A stretch of 64,000 nt of DNA. Origin: Dactylorhiza incarnata. Taxonomy: Eukaryota; Streptophyta; Magnoliopsida; Asparagales; Orchidaceae. This document shows, in pieces, positions 10,556 to 20,677 of this stretch (its first letter is position 1; every line of letters starts with the position of its first letter). Position numbers and translations under genes: made by a program. The DNA lies in contig JAWHQI010000079.1 in assembly GCA_033032865.1 (NCBI GenBank), positions 8,436,501-8,500,500 of the forward strand. Reading direction: 5' to 3'. The notes beneath the pieces were generated by a model that was not told the DNA's origin, searched no databases, and saw nothing but the letters and a program-made list of their open reading frames with translations.

Positions 10556-10798
10556 CGGCTCCTTTTCTTAGCGGTTCTGACCCTTCGTATCAGCGGTTCT
10601 GCTGAGACAAATCTTCATCTCCTTGTAGATGATATCTTCATATCTAAGGGCTTGTTTGGCCCTTACTCTTGAGTCACCTAAGCCTGTTTGACTTACAAAA
10701 ACAAAGCTTTATCAAATACAATATGTCCTTAGTATTAAGAGTGATGCCTCTTCAAATCAAGGTACTATTGAGGGCAATATACCCAACAATTAAATCAT

Positions 10799-12029
10799 CA
10801 TTATTATGTTTAATGAAGAGAGTATTATCGGCACTTCCCATAATATAACCGTGTTTCAATAAAAATGATGTAAGTCTTTCATACCATGTACGCGGCGCTT
10901 GTTTTAAACCATAAAGCGCTTTCTCTAGTTTATAAACATGACTGGGAAATTTTTCATTAATAAAACCGGGGGGTTGTTCAGCATAAACTTCTTCTTTTAC
11001 AAACCCGTTGAGAAAATCACTTTTTACATTCATTTGAAATAATTTTATTATTTTAAAGCTTGTAAATGCTAGAAAAATTCTAATGGATTCCAACCTAGCA
11101 ACAGGTGCAAAAGTTTCATCAAAATCTATCCCCTCGATTTGTGAATATCCTTGTGCTACTAAGCGTGCCTTATTCCTAGTGATTCTAGACTCACCATCTA
11201 ATTTATTTTTAAAAATCGATTTTACACCTACAACCGGGTGATTAGATGGTCTTTCTACTAATTTCCAAACATTATGTCGCTCAAATTGTTCTAACTCTTC
11301 ATTCATAGCCAAAAACCAAAATTCATCATTCAAAGCGGTAGAAATGATTTTTGGTTCAATTTTGGAAACAAAGTAGATATTTGAATATGATTCATGAAGA
11401 GAAGAGCGAGTTCTTACCCCGATGGATGGTTCACCAATTATTAATTCCCGTGGATGATCCTTTGTGAATTTCAAGGCACTTGGAGGTACATATTCATCTT
11501 CCTTGGCCTCCTCTTCTTCTTCTTTGGAAGGTTCCTCATCACCATGCTCCAAAGGTTGTAAGAGATCATCCTCGTTGCCTGCGGAAAGTTTTTCTACACA
11601 AGGAACAAACTCATCAAATTTTACATTTATTGACTCTTCAACTCTACTAGTTCTTTTATTAAAAATTCTATAAGCTTTACTAGTTGAAGAGTACCCAAGA
11701 AAAGTTCCTTCATCACATTTTTCAAACTTTCTCAAGCTATCTTTTGTATTCAAAATAAAACATTTACAACCAAAAACTTTGAAATAGGATACATTAGGCT
11801 TCTTTTGAAAATAGAGTTCATATGGTGTGAGATTAAGAGATGGGCGAAGCGTGATCCTATTCAAAACATAACATGATGTACTTATGGCTTCGGCCCAAAA
11901 GGACTTAGGTAATTTATATTCACATAACATAGTGCGTGCTAGTTCTTGAAGTGTCCTATTCTTTCTTTCTATAACACCATTTTGTTGTGGTGTGCGTGGT
12001 GCAGATAACTCATGTTTAATGCCTAACAT
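10799..12029 (-). pseudogene. pol: copia-2 integrase C-part and RT, cut by copia-1
   Basis: Begins within the integrase (HELSAPRTPQQNGVIERKNRTL, catalytic glutamate region), then the linker, then RT: AMNEELEQFERHNVWKLV, NKARLVAQGYSQIEGIDF, ETFAPVARLESIRIFL, LYGLKQAPRTWYERL. It ends just before the YVDD motif would appear. The last residues before 10799 belong to RT; beyond that the sequence is copia-1 LTR. One substitution (FQMNVKSDFLNG for [11 protein letters not shown]) affects a conserved RT aspartate. Confidence 0.85.
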
Positions 12030-12475
12030 ATCACAAAAGGATGTAAATTTTTCATTTTCAAATTATCCTCCATGATCCGAGCGAATGCATTTAATTTTCA
12101 AATCACTTTCATTTTGAATACGAGTACATAATTTTGCAAATTCACAAAATGCATCGGATTTGGAAGAAAGAAATAATGTCCAACAATATCTTGAAAAATC
12201 ATCTATTAAACATATGTATATAGTCTACCACCAAGACTTGCAGTGCTAACGGGACCAAAAAGATCCAGATGAATTATTTGCAAGGGTCTTGTAGTAGAAA
12301 TGAAATTTTTACTTTTGAAAGAGGATCTAGAAAATTTACCTTTTGACATGGTGAACAAAGTGAAGGTAAAGTTCCATTTAATCTAGGCAATCCTCTAATT
12401 AAATTACTTTTGGCAAGTTTTACAATGAGCTTTGTGCGAGCATGTCCTAGTCTTCTATGCCAAAGTTCTAATTCA
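12030..12475 (-). pseudogene. pol: copia-2 integrase core, degraded
   Basis: Translated in pieces, the minus strand gives HARTKLIVKLAKSN, CSPCQKGKF and then IIHLDLFGPVSTASLGG, the zinc-binding and first catalytic aspartate regions of copia integrase, with frameshifts and stops between them. Confidence 0.75.
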
Positions 12476-12892
12476 TCATTTTTTAGTGATAAAGCATTTT
12501 ATAGATGATTTAGAAAGATCATGAAAAGAAACTATATAAACATTATGTATTCTTGGTGCAGTTAGTAAAATATCTTTTGTAGTAGGATTAGATATTTTGC
12601 ATAAGTTAGTGGAAGATTCAAATAACACATCTAATCCTTTATCACATAATTGACTAATAGAAATTAAATTGTGTTTTAATCCTTTCACATAAAGAACATT
12701 AGATATAGTAAAGGATTTGTTACCAACTGTACCAATTCCCATGATCCTTCCTTTTCCGTTGTCACCAAACATCACGATCCCTCCCTTCTTCTTTTCTAGG
12801 CTAAGGAACCTAGCTTTATTGCCCGTCATGTGCTTGGAGCATCCTGAATCCAAGTACCACACGTCTTCATTGTCCTTAGCCTGCCTGCACAT
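12476..12892 (-). pseudogene. pol: copia-2 protease domain
   Basis: Contains VWYLDSGCSKHMTGNKARF (DSG active site), the hydrophobic flap region and LKHNLISISQLCDKG, a conserved stretch after copia protease. The frame is open but separated from gag and integrase by frame changes. Confidence 0.85.
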
Positions 12893-13734
12893 CTAGAAAG
12901 AAGATGAGAGTAAAGATCCGGATACCCAAGTGGTACCACCCATAGAATAAGTGGAAGACTTAGGTACCCAGATTTGTTGTAAAGTATTTTGTTTTATTTT
13001 CCTGCAAGAACTAGATGTGTGACCTAACCTATAACAATTTGCACACAAAATAAAGGGGGTTGAGACCATTTTCTGGAATATTTTCTTGCTGGAACAAATT
13101 GGATTTACAGAAGAAAAGCCTTTTGAAAAAGAAAACTCAGGTTTCTGGTATGAGGTGCTAGCGCCGGGCGGTAGCCCTCTCCTCGATATCCGAGCCCAAG
13201 TTTTCCAGAACCATGGCAATGGTACCTTAAAATCATTTCCAGTGATTTTTGGCCTATTCCAAAATTTTTAATGGCCATGGTGAGATCATGAACTTGTGCT
13301 TTAAGTGAAGAATTTTCTTTCACAAGCATAACACACTTATTTTCAAAACCTTTTTTGTTATTTTTGATTTGCAAAAGAGAGGCTTCTAATTTCCTTTCTA
13401 ATTCCCCCTTCTCTTTTGTAAGAGTTTTGGCATGAGAGAGGGCTTTAGAAAGTGACTCTTCAATATCTTTTGCCAATTTAGTGGAGTGATCACACTCTTG
13501 GCAAGAAACCTTTCTCTTTTCCAAAACAATTACCTTTTTGGAAAGCTTTTGATTTTCTTTAATAAGAGATTCATTTTCACGATTCAATAAAATACTATCT
13601 TTCATATTTTTATCAAAAGCTTTGCAAGTTTCAAGGAATTCATTAAAGAGTTCATCATAAGTGGGAGGAGATACCCCAGTGTCTCTAAGAACACTGGTGT
13701 CGTTGCCGTCGTTTCCATGTCCCATGAGGCACAT
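12893..13734 (-). pseudogene. gag: copia-2 gag C-terminal part: coiled coil and zinc knuckle
   Basis: From 13734 down, a segment rich in heptads (NRENESLIKENQKLSKKV, then TLTKEKGELERKLEASLL) predicts a long coiled coil, a Sirevirus gag hallmark. After a frameshift near 13215 the frame continues to a second zinc knuckle CANCYRLGHTSSSC near 13040 and ends by 12893. At 13157-13177 it carries a GCTAGCGCCGGGCGGTAGCC element that is otherwise found in LTR arrays, which may explain the frame break nearby. Confidence 0.75.
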
Positions 13735-13744
13735 GTTTGCTTCC

Positions 13745-14767
13745 TCATCTTCGCTTGATGAAGACCCGCTTCTTCTTCTCCTCCCCTTTGTGCCGCTTTT
13801 CCTTCTTCTCCTTCAAGAACTTTGGGCACTGGCTCCGAATGTGCCCGGTCTTCCTACAATGAAAGCACTCTGGTGGAGGTCTTTCTTCTTCATCGTCGCT
13901 CTCCTTTTCCTTCTTTGAGGATGACCTTTTCAATCTTTCATCCTTTTGGGTAAATTTCTGGAAAGTGTTTCTCCTTTCCGGATTTCGCATGAATTTTCGG
14001 AAATTCTTCACCAAAAGGCTTTCTTCATTTTCATCCTCATCCTCTTGGCACTCCTTCTTTGATGTTAGTGCCAACGCCTTCTTCTTTGGCTCCTTGTTGT
14101 ATTCATCATATTGGATTTTGTGTTCTACCTCATGGGTTTTGAGATTCCCAATGAGGCTCTCAACTTGGAGCGTTCTTAGATTGTGCGATTCTGAAATGGC
14201 CGTCACCTTACGGGTTGAATTTTGGTGGAAGAGAACGAAGAATCTTTCGGACCAAGTCGCCGTTGGAGAAAGTCTTTCCAAGTGCTTTGGAGGCATTGAC
14301 GATCTTGGTGAAGCGCGTGTACATGCCATCAACATCTTCACTTTCATCCATCCGGAATTTTTCATATTCCGACTCAAGTTGGAAAAGCTTTGAATCTTTA
14401 GCCTGCGATGTACCTTCATGAGTAACTTCCAAATGATTCCAAATTTCATATGCAGCAGTACATGCAGAAATTCTATTAAATTCATTTTTTCTAACGCACA
14501 AAATAAAGCATTCAAAGCCTTGGCGTTATTTTTGCATTTTAGCTTATCCCTATCATCCCATTTATCTTTTGGTTTATCTAAAGTTATCTCTCCAACTACA
14601 AATATAGGAGGAGAGTATTCCTCTTTTACCATATTCCATACCTCAATATCTAGGGTCATAAGAAAACATCTCATCCTATTTTTCCAGTAATTATAATCTG
14701 ACCCGGTAAAGAGTGGAGGTCTACTAATTCCCCGACCCTCGGAAAAAGCGAGATCATAAGACGCCAT
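13745..14767 (-). pseudogene. gag: copia-2 gag capsid and first zinc knuckle
   Basis: The ATG at 14767 lies 30 bp after the primer site. The capsid part starts MASYDLAFSEGRGISRPPLF and YWKNRMRCFLMTL. Between about 14500 and 14210 the coding sense moves to another frame (ISACTAAYEIWNHLEVTHEG ... FSNGDLVRKILRSL) and then returns, so two compensating frameshifts are present. Near the C-terminus lies CFHCRKTGHIRSQC, followed by a lysine-rich tail. Confidence 0.85.
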
Positions 14768-14796
14768 TATTCCTTTTTTTAAACCGTTTGGAATAA

Positions 14797-14812
14797 CCTC
14801 GCTCTGATACCA
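14797..14812 (-). other. copia-2 primer binding site (tRNA-Met)
   Basis: TGGTATCAGAGCGAGG on the minus strand, two bases from the LTR end TCCAACA. This is the standard initiator tRNA-Met site of plant retroelements. Confidence 0.9.
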
Positions 14813-14839
14813 CTTGTTGGATCGATTGGCGCCGTTAGA

Positions 14840-14855
14840 GGGGGGGGGGGGGGGG
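14840..14855. repeat. 16-base poly(G) run near U5 end of copia-2
   Basis: Lies 25 bp from the LTR end, matching the position of the longer G run in copia-1. Confidence 0.85.
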
Positions 14856-15576
14856 TGAATAAGGGAATAAAATTCTTCTTTATAATTTTAGACAATTTAC
14901 TAAATTGTTTTGAGTAATTTTGAATGAAATAACAATTTAACTTAAGGAGGAAACAATTGTAATTTGCAATTTTATAATTATGCCAAATGATAGAAATCAA
15001 GTAAACATAGAAAGAGACATGATTATATTATATAGAAAATGTGTTTACATAAATTGATTTCAATATGGCTTGAAATCGGAGGCGTATAAAGTAATACAAT
15101 TTTTACTTTTCTACCCGACTTGTATCCCCACAAACCGGTTGGCTTTAGCCTATCCTTCCCCGGATAAGGCCTCAAGCCGCTCTAGCCAATCCTTCCCCGG
15201 ATATGGCCTCAAGCACCCCCTAGATCTAATTACCTAGAATTAGTCGCCAACATAAGGCGAATTACTCCCTAAGTCCTACAGACCTAGTCGCCAACACAAG
15301 GCGAATTAACTAAACGATTACAAAAAGTATGGAATGAAAATAAAGATAACAATAATAAAACTCCCTATATGAGATCTCTGAAGATGAGGGTGAAGGATCG
15401 CTGTAGTATGAGCGAGATCAAAGCGATTGTCCTTCGGATGTAGCGTGACGTAGTCCTCCTCCAGAATTCTCCTTAATCTTTTTGTGGGAGATCCAACTTC
15501 GGCAGCATAACAGCTCCGGAAATTTGGCACAAGCAATCTCTCTAGGATGGATCACAAAAACGAGAAGCAAAACTCC

Positions 15577-15584
15577 AATTTATA
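15577..15584 (-). promoter_or_regulatory. TATA box of copia-2 LTR
   Basis: TATAAATT on the minus strand, immediately downstream (in LTR sense) of the CGCTAGCGC array that starts at 15593. Confidence 0.65.
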
Positions 15585-15592
15585 GAACTTCT

Positions 15593-15925
15593 CGCTAGCG
15601 CCTACGGTAGCTCCTAGCGCCCGCGGTATCGATCGTATGGAGAGGCTGCGAAACCGTCGGCGGTGTGGCGCTGTGCACAAACTTGAGCTAGCGCCAGGCG
15701 GTAGCGCTAGCGCTGGCGGTAGCGTTCGTGTGGAGCGGTTGCAGAACCGTCGGCTGCGTGGCGCTGTGCATGAACTCGCGATAGCGCCAGGTGGTAGCAC
15801 TAGCGCTGGCGGTAGCGCTAAGGAACTGCTGAGATGAAACTAAACCGCTGAGACGAAACTAAACTGTTGAGACGAAATGATCTACCGCGGAGCGTTAGCA
15901 CTAACGCTGGCGGTAGTGCATTATT
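15593..15925 (-). repeat. CGCTAGCGCC/GGCGGTAGCG array in copia-2 U3
   Basis: Repeated elements of the form CTAGCGCC-N-GGCGGTAGCG, including two larger near-copies (about 15636-15710 and 15724-15800) with AGAACCGTCGGC or GAAACCGTCGGC inside. Followed by three GAGACGAAACTAAAC motifs. The same core occurs in the gypsy LTRs at 25979 and 32590 and at 59690-59860. Confidence 0.8.
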
Positions 15926-16228
15926 CCAGATGTTTGAATTCAGCTGCTTTCTACCTGTGGAGTATTGCACCTATAGTTCCTGCACACTATAAACACACGA
16001 CAAGCAAGATCAAATACACTTTGGGGTTTGTTATTCTCAAACAAAGGGATGTGACACACATGTCCAACAGTCACTTCCCATTTTTGTTGCATTAAAGTAA
16101 TCACCTTGACGGGTACCAGGGGTCGAATAAGAATTGGAATCCAGAATAGGCCAATTTTTGATATGGTCACATGTTGACCTTGAAAAGGGTGTCGTTAAGA
16201 GTAACTCTAAGGACCTAAAGAATGGATT

Positions 16229-16383
16229 AAGCTTAGGATAAAACTCCAAGTCGAAGTTGGTATGCCCTCACGATTGTGTGCATATATAGGATGAATGTAT
16301 CATGTTGGTGCTCGAAGAGACTCAGCCCAGGATTTCCCGGGGGCTTATCTCTTTGTTTATTGGGCTAGTGACCTACCGACTGG
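16229..16383 (+). repeat. diverged direct repeat, copy 1
   Basis: About 150 bp sharing AACTCCAAGTCGA, ATATGCCC-like, GATTGTG and TCTTTGTTTATTGG blocks with 17384-17535 in the same order. Roughly 30 percent of positions differ by eye. Origin unknown. Confidence 0.5.
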
Positions 16384-17383
16384 GGTTTCTCAGGGAATTA
16401 AAAATCTTCACAATTTTTTCAACACTAGAAAGTGGTAATAGTTGAATAATTAGTTCATCTTGAGCAGGGTGAACTGCTAACACCATGTTTTGATCGAGAA
16501 AAAGCTTCACTATCGGAATAAGAAAATAGAACATTCCAAGGATAAACACTGTCTCTTTATGATTCTCAAAAACTTGTGAATAAGTAAACGAGGAGAATAG
16601 TAAGCTAACTCTTTGGGGTATGCATCTATATTTGTCTACTCGTCGACTTTTGATAACATAATCGTCTCAGATTTGATGGAATTTTGTACATACAAGAGGA
16701 TATAATAAAATGTTGTATATGGGTGATTGATATGATGATGACTATATTTAATCAGTAATAAAGATGTGGTAACGTGAGACTAGAGATTTAAAACAACATT
16801 AATCCTTGTGGTTTCGATCTAGAGAGCAGTTATGCATGCCCGAGGTATGAATAACAGGAACTAACATCTTGAAATCCTTTTCGGATAATAACCCAAGGAT
16901 TTTGGAATTGTTACATATCAGTACATGCCTTAGGAAGAACTCCATATTGGCGGAATTGCTGGAGGAGCATGATTTCCTTAGGTGTAAGGATTTAATTAAT
17001 AATTGATTCGTGGTGAAGATAACGCGACTAGTATGGTTTATTTGGTGATTTGACATCACAAAGTTTATCTTAAATTAAACATGTCTTGAACGATCATTGG
17101 CAAAGATGGTAGGACGCTTGGAATTGATTTGATTTAGTCTATAATATTGTAAATAATGCCCTTACTTTTGGCAGTCTGCATAGCCGTGTCAAAGGGAAAT
17201 CATCTCGAACCTTGTACCTTGGTTCATGTTGAGTTCAAACACATATAAAATGTACCAGTTAATTGAATATTATTTGTACATGCTCTCATTACAATGGGAT
17301 GCAAGTTGGTCGTCGCCGTCAAAATTAAATATTTGATTTTCTACATCACGGCTGATATGCAGGTGCTTCAATACAAGGATTTA

Positions 17384-17535
17384 TAGGGTAAGAATTCCAA
17401 GTCGAGGAATATATGCCCCTAAGGATTGTGCTATACATGAGAAGAATGTACCATATGGGTGGTGGAAGAAACTTAGTCAAAAATGTATGGGAGACTTACC
17501 TCTTCGTTTATTGGACTAGTTATGTACCAGCTGAT
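17384..17535 (+). repeat. diverged direct repeat, copy 2
   Basis: Partner of 16229-16383, located 35 bp upstream of the LINE reverse-transcriptase remnant. Confidence 0.5.
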
Positions 17536-17570
17536 ATCCAAGTTTTTGTTATAACATACCCCGACTACAT

Positions 17571-18026
17571 CTCTTGAGGAGACTCATTGACAACTATATT
17601 GAGAAAGAAAACAAGATTTGCATATGCCGTTTATCGATCTTGAGAAGGCTTATGATATGGTTCCAAGAGAGATCTTATGGAGAGCTAGTCTTAGAAAAGA
17701 AAGGTGCAGATCTATCATATATTGACATAATCAAAGATATGTATACAAATTCAGTGACGAGGGTGAGGATATCTGGAGGATTAACACATTAATTCTCTAT
17801 CACTGTTGGCTTACTTCAAGATTCAGCTTAAAGCCCTTATCTCTTTACCCTTATATTAGATGAGCTCACCAAACATATCCAACAAGCAATACATTGATGT
17901 TTATTGTTTGCGGATGATATCGTTTTGGTCAATGAGAAGCATGAGGTTGTAAATGCGAAACTTGAATAATCTTTGCGAGGAACTTTAGAAAAGAAGGGTT
18001 TTAGGTTGAGCAGGGCAAAGACGAAG
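17571..18026 (+). pseudogene. LINE (non-LTR) reverse transcriptase fragment
   Basis: Read across frames, the sequence gives LLRRLIDNYIEKENK, FIDLEKAYDMVPREILW (motif with the first catalytic aspartate), GLLQDSALSPYLFTLILDEL and LLFADDIVLVNE (FADD active site), in the right order and spacing for plant LINE RT. At least two frameshifts and two stops are present. It ends at RLSRAKTKC, exactly where the reverse-oriented Tat-like LTR starts, so the LINE is the insertion target. Confidence 0.8.
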
Positions 18027-18921
18027 TGTTAAACCCAAAAATCACGATTCAAGAGGAGTTCAGACTGATGTAGCTTGCTTTTAACTCTCCTGAGTCAGAA
18101 CACAAGGCCAGACACTCAGAGCAAAGAACCTCACCCACAAAGTTGGAAAAAACTAGAAATAGGCCCCGTGAGCTGCAGTGAGGAGGTCCCGCTACTAACC
18201 CGGAAGATCAAAGAGAGCTTCCCCTCCCAAGCCAATGCTGAGATGGGGTCCCAGAAGGGCACTAGATAGCACCAGACTGTTAGCCCGGAAACCACAATAA
18301 ATAGAGAGAGAAGGCCGAAAAGACTCGTCCTCTCCAAAGGTGCCCTTGAGGGTCTATTTATAGTTTTCTGAAAATGGTCTGCGGATAGCAGAATCCCACA
18401 TTTTGGTTTTACTAAACACAACCCAAATTGGTCTGCCAACAACAGAATCCCGCTGTTAGGAATAGCTAATTGCAGGCCAAAATGAGATTTACTGGAAAAA
18501 AGGGGAACCTCCTAGGGGCGAGTCAACGCCACTTGAGACTTGCTCGCCTGGGGGTGGCGAGCACCCGATGTGACTGGGTGCTCGCTGCTCGCCTCGAGCC
18601 GGGGACTAGCACTAGCTACTGAGCTTGCACTCGCATATTCAGCTAGAAGTCTAGCCGATCGGCTTGAGGTCTAGTCGAATGGGGAGAGGCGAGTCAAGAG
18701 GATTTCGGCTGGACGTCTAGCCGATTGGCTAGAGGTCTAATCGAACGGCAGAGGCGAGTCGATTCCCTTATCGGTTGGACATCTATCTGATCGGCTAGAG
18801 TCGACTGGACTCCCGTGAGCTTAGCGCCTCGCGACAATGATAACACTGACGGTAGGCAAGTATGACCCCTTCTACCTGCTAACTTTGTTGGGTCCACTCG
18901 GCAAACTCGGGGTTGTACACA
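18027..18921 (-). repeat. LTR of second Tat-like element
   Basis: 895 bp; on the minus strand it starts TGTGTACAACCCCGA next to the tract GCAAAGAGCGGAGA and ends GGGTTTAACA. The stretch 18180-18445 matches 2500-2780 in reverse. The U3 part (18490-18840) is rich in GGCGAG and GTCTAGCCGATCGGCT-like repeats rather than the 38-bp units of the first copy. Confidence 0.6.
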
Positions 18922-19031
18922 ATCTCCGCTCTTTGCGAGTTTGCCTCAAGCTCAGAAAGATAGTTCAACCTCGAGTGTTTGAGGAGTGCCTTGATTTCAA
19001 AGAGAATCTTTCGGTGGGATCCACCAAGGGT

Positions 19032-19039
19032 TATATATA
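19032..19039 (+). promoter_or_regulatory. TATA box for antisense gene of second Tat-like element
   Basis: TATATATA about 75 bp upstream of the ATG at 19116, the same spacing as in the first copy. Confidence 0.4.
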
Positions 19040-19115
19040 CCCAGGGGAAGAGGGAGGCCATCCAAAGGACCTCCCTCCACCTCCTCCCCTCGCTTCTCAT
19101 TGGCTAGTCGCCATC

Positions 19116-19337
19116 ATGCCGCCTTCCAAGGACATCCTAGCTCGCCTTGCCACCCTAAAGAAAAAGAACGAGGCAGCCTCTTCTAGGATGTTAGCCATCA
19201 TCTCTGAGCACACTTCGTGCGCGCCACCGAGGCGAGTAGGGAAAAGGGTCATCAAGAAGGTGTGGCGCAAGTCTCTAGGAGGGGGCGGTGACTCCCTCAG
19301 GACTTCAACAACAACCTGGGTTCAACCCGGGCTTTGA
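19116..19337 (+). pseudogene. antisense gene of second Tat-like element, first exon
   Basis: Starts MPPSKDILARLATLKKKNEA, alignable by eye with the MSKKDEMLAHLKASQ start at 1830, followed by a basic stretch (RRVGKRVIKKVWRKS). A frame change near 19290 leads into GFNPGFEASDQ followed by GTGCGA, a possible splice donor at the position corresponding to the first intron of the other copy. Downstream it is cut by the large LTR at 19486. Product unknown. Confidence 0.4.
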
Positions 19338-19485
19338 GGCATCCGATCAGGTGCGATTCCCCTTCCTTTACTCATTTATAATCTCTCATATAATGTCTGT
19401 TTCAAAACCTCAAACCTCGCAACCCCACCTCATTGTTGTGGACGATACGAAGGGTCGAGGAGACAACGAACAGGAGGGTGCGAGC

Positions 19486-20542
19486 TGTAACATCCCAACT
19501 TTTATTGGGTCACTGGACCCTAGTATGCCTAATAAAAGTAACCCAATCTCCCACCCCAAAACGTAAAAGATAGGAAATAACCAAATTTTAGCATATGGTG
19601 CTAGAGAACTCCGATTTGAGTTCTGTCAGTTCCCATAGCTTCGTATAATCAATACGAGTGCAACGGAACTCGTTCCATTCCAATCCGAGGTTGTTTAGAG
19701 AAAATGACCATTTTGAGTATCGTAGCGCGCACGACGACGCCTTTTTGGTATAGTGACCATATGTACTCCGAATTGACATTCGTCAGTTGCATTAGACTCG
19801 TATAATCAATATGAGTGCAACGGAACTCGCTCCATTCCAATCCGAGGCCGTTTAGAGAAAACGACCATTTTGAGTATCGTAGCGTGTCACGACGATGCCG
19901 TTTTGGTATAGTGACCATACGTACTCTGAATCAACTTCCGTCAGTTGCGTTAGACTCGTATAAACAATTCGAGTGCATCAGAACTCATTCCATTCCAATC
20001 TGAGGTCGTTTTGAGAAAATGACCATTTTGAGTATCGTAGCGTGTTACTACGACGCCATATTGGTATAGTGACCATACGTACTCTGAATCGATTTTCGTC
20101 AGTTGCGTTAGACTCGTATAATCAATACGAGTGCAACATAACTCGGTTCATTCCAATCCGAGATCGTTTAGAGAAAACGACCATTTTGAGTATCGTAGCG
20201 CGTCACGACGATGTCGTTTTGGTATAGTGACCATACGTACTCCGAATCGACTTACGTCAGTTGCGTTAGACTCGTATAATCAATACGAGTGCAACGGAAC
20301 CCGTTCCATTCCAATATTAGGCCGTTTAGAGAAAATGACCATTTTGGTATCGTAGCGCGCCACGACGCCCCATTTTGCTATAGTGACCACACTTACTCCG
20401 AACCGACTTCCTTCAGTTGCGTTAAACTTGTATAGTCAATACCAGTGCGTTACGACCAATTTCGACGTCAAGAGGTGAAACCATGGTCAAATCAAGATTT
20501 ATGGCACACCGAAAAATGTGCGCACACAAATCCTATCACAAT
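19486..20542 (+). repeat. large TGTAACATCC LTR, segment 1
   Basis: Starts TGTAACATCCCAAC, the usual opening of Del/Tekay-type gypsy LTRs (TGTAACA-CC), preceded by CGAGC, the presumptive target half. It contains the 158-bp tandem repeats. It is interrupted at 20542/20543 by the CRM-like element and resumes at 44543, since the 5-mer ACAAT occurs on both sides. Assignment to one LTR is inference. Confidence 0.5.
19590..20450 (+). repeat. 158-bp tandem repeat, about 5.5 copies
   Basis: The landmark TCGTATA occurs at 19641, 19798, 19956, 20114, 20272 and (diverged) 20428, spacings 157, 158, 158, 158 and 156. Each unit has two potential hairpins: CTCGTAT...ATACGAG and GGTCGTTT-AGAGA-AAACGACC. Units differ at about 5-10 percent of positions. 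Confidence 0.9.
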
Positions 20543-20677
20543 TGATGGCGCGACCCCGCCACCACTTTCTGATGACGACCCGGTTGCCGAAGCGCAACAC
20601 TACAAGGAATTGAGGCGCCGTGATGATGCTAACGGAAACCGGAGTTACAACCTCCGCCTGCGGCGTACCAAACCCGC
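20543..20677 (+). repeat. CRM-like 5' LTR, left fragment
   Basis: 135 bp matching 43306-43440 of the 3' LTR, from TGATGGCGCGACCCC to CCAAACCCGC. It encodes the last residues of the polyprotein (GATPPPLSDDDPVAEAQHY). Similarity stops at 20677, where the Athila-like sequence begins. Confidence 0.8.

Larger units (their letters stand above)
2907..10798 (-). mobile_element. copia-1: Sirevirus-like Ty1/copia element, internally deleted
   Basis: On the minus strand the order is 5' LTR (10798-9127), tRNA-Met type primer site (9124-9111), gag (9064-6512), protease and integrase (6503-4954), a remnant of RT joined to RNase H (4923-4036), repeated polypurine tracts (4024-3661) and a truncated 3' LTR (3658-2907). 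The long gag with zinc knuckles and the repeated polypurine tracts fit the Sirevirus group. Stops, frameshifts and the loss of the RT core make it non-functional by itself. It sits inside the RT region of copia-2 (junction at 10798/10799). Confidence 0.85.
9127..10798 (-). repeat. copia-1 5' LTR
   Basis: 1672 bp, TGTTGGGT ... ATTCATTCA on the minus strand. Contains the TTCGACGAA array (10188-10490), the 20-bp palindrome (10536-10555), a TATA box TATAAAAG (10046-10053), a degenerate CCTACAACTCAG-type minisatellite (9429-9752) and a 26-base G run (9164-9189). Confidence 0.85.
10799..16069 (-). mobile_element. copia-2: Sirevirus-like element, 5' part
   Basis: On the minus strand: 5' LTR (16069-14815), primer site, gag with a separate coiled-coil segment, protease, degraded integrase and the first half of RT, which ends abruptly at 10799 where copia-1 starts. 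The other half of RT and the 3' LTR should lie left of the window. The gag start MASYDLAFSEG and the downstream coiled coil are typical of Sirevirus gag. Confidence 0.85.
14815..16069 (-). repeat. copia-2 5' LTR
   Basis: 1255 bp with matching inverted ends TGTTGGA ... TCCAACA on the minus strand. Contains an array of CGCTAGCGC/GGCGGTAGCG elements (15593-15925), TCAGCGG-type motifs around 15830-15870, TATAAATT at 15577-15584 and a 16-base G run (14840-14855). The U3 start resembles the fragment at 59509-60004. Confidence 0.85.
16070..17570. other. spacer, no gene seen
   Basis: AT-rich sequence without convincing coding capacity. It contains a diverged direct repeat pair (16229-16383 and 17384-17535). 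The left base is the flank of the copia-2 insertion (GTCAC after 16069). It may include the degraded 5' part of the LINE that becomes recognisable at 17571. Confidence 0.6.
18027..19485 (-). mobile_element. second Tat-like gypsy element, 3' end
   Basis: Minus-strand element with its 3' LTR at 18027-18921, polypurine tract just to the right and an antisense gene on the plus strand at 19116. It interrupts the LINE at 18026/18027 and is interrupted at 19485/19486 by a large LTR starting TGTAACATCC. The body of the element would continue to the right beyond all later insertions, outside the window. Confidence 0.6.

Noticed and set aside
15877..16249. Short frames around the right end of the copia-2 LTR
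   Set aside because: They span the LTR boundary at 16069 and have no motif.
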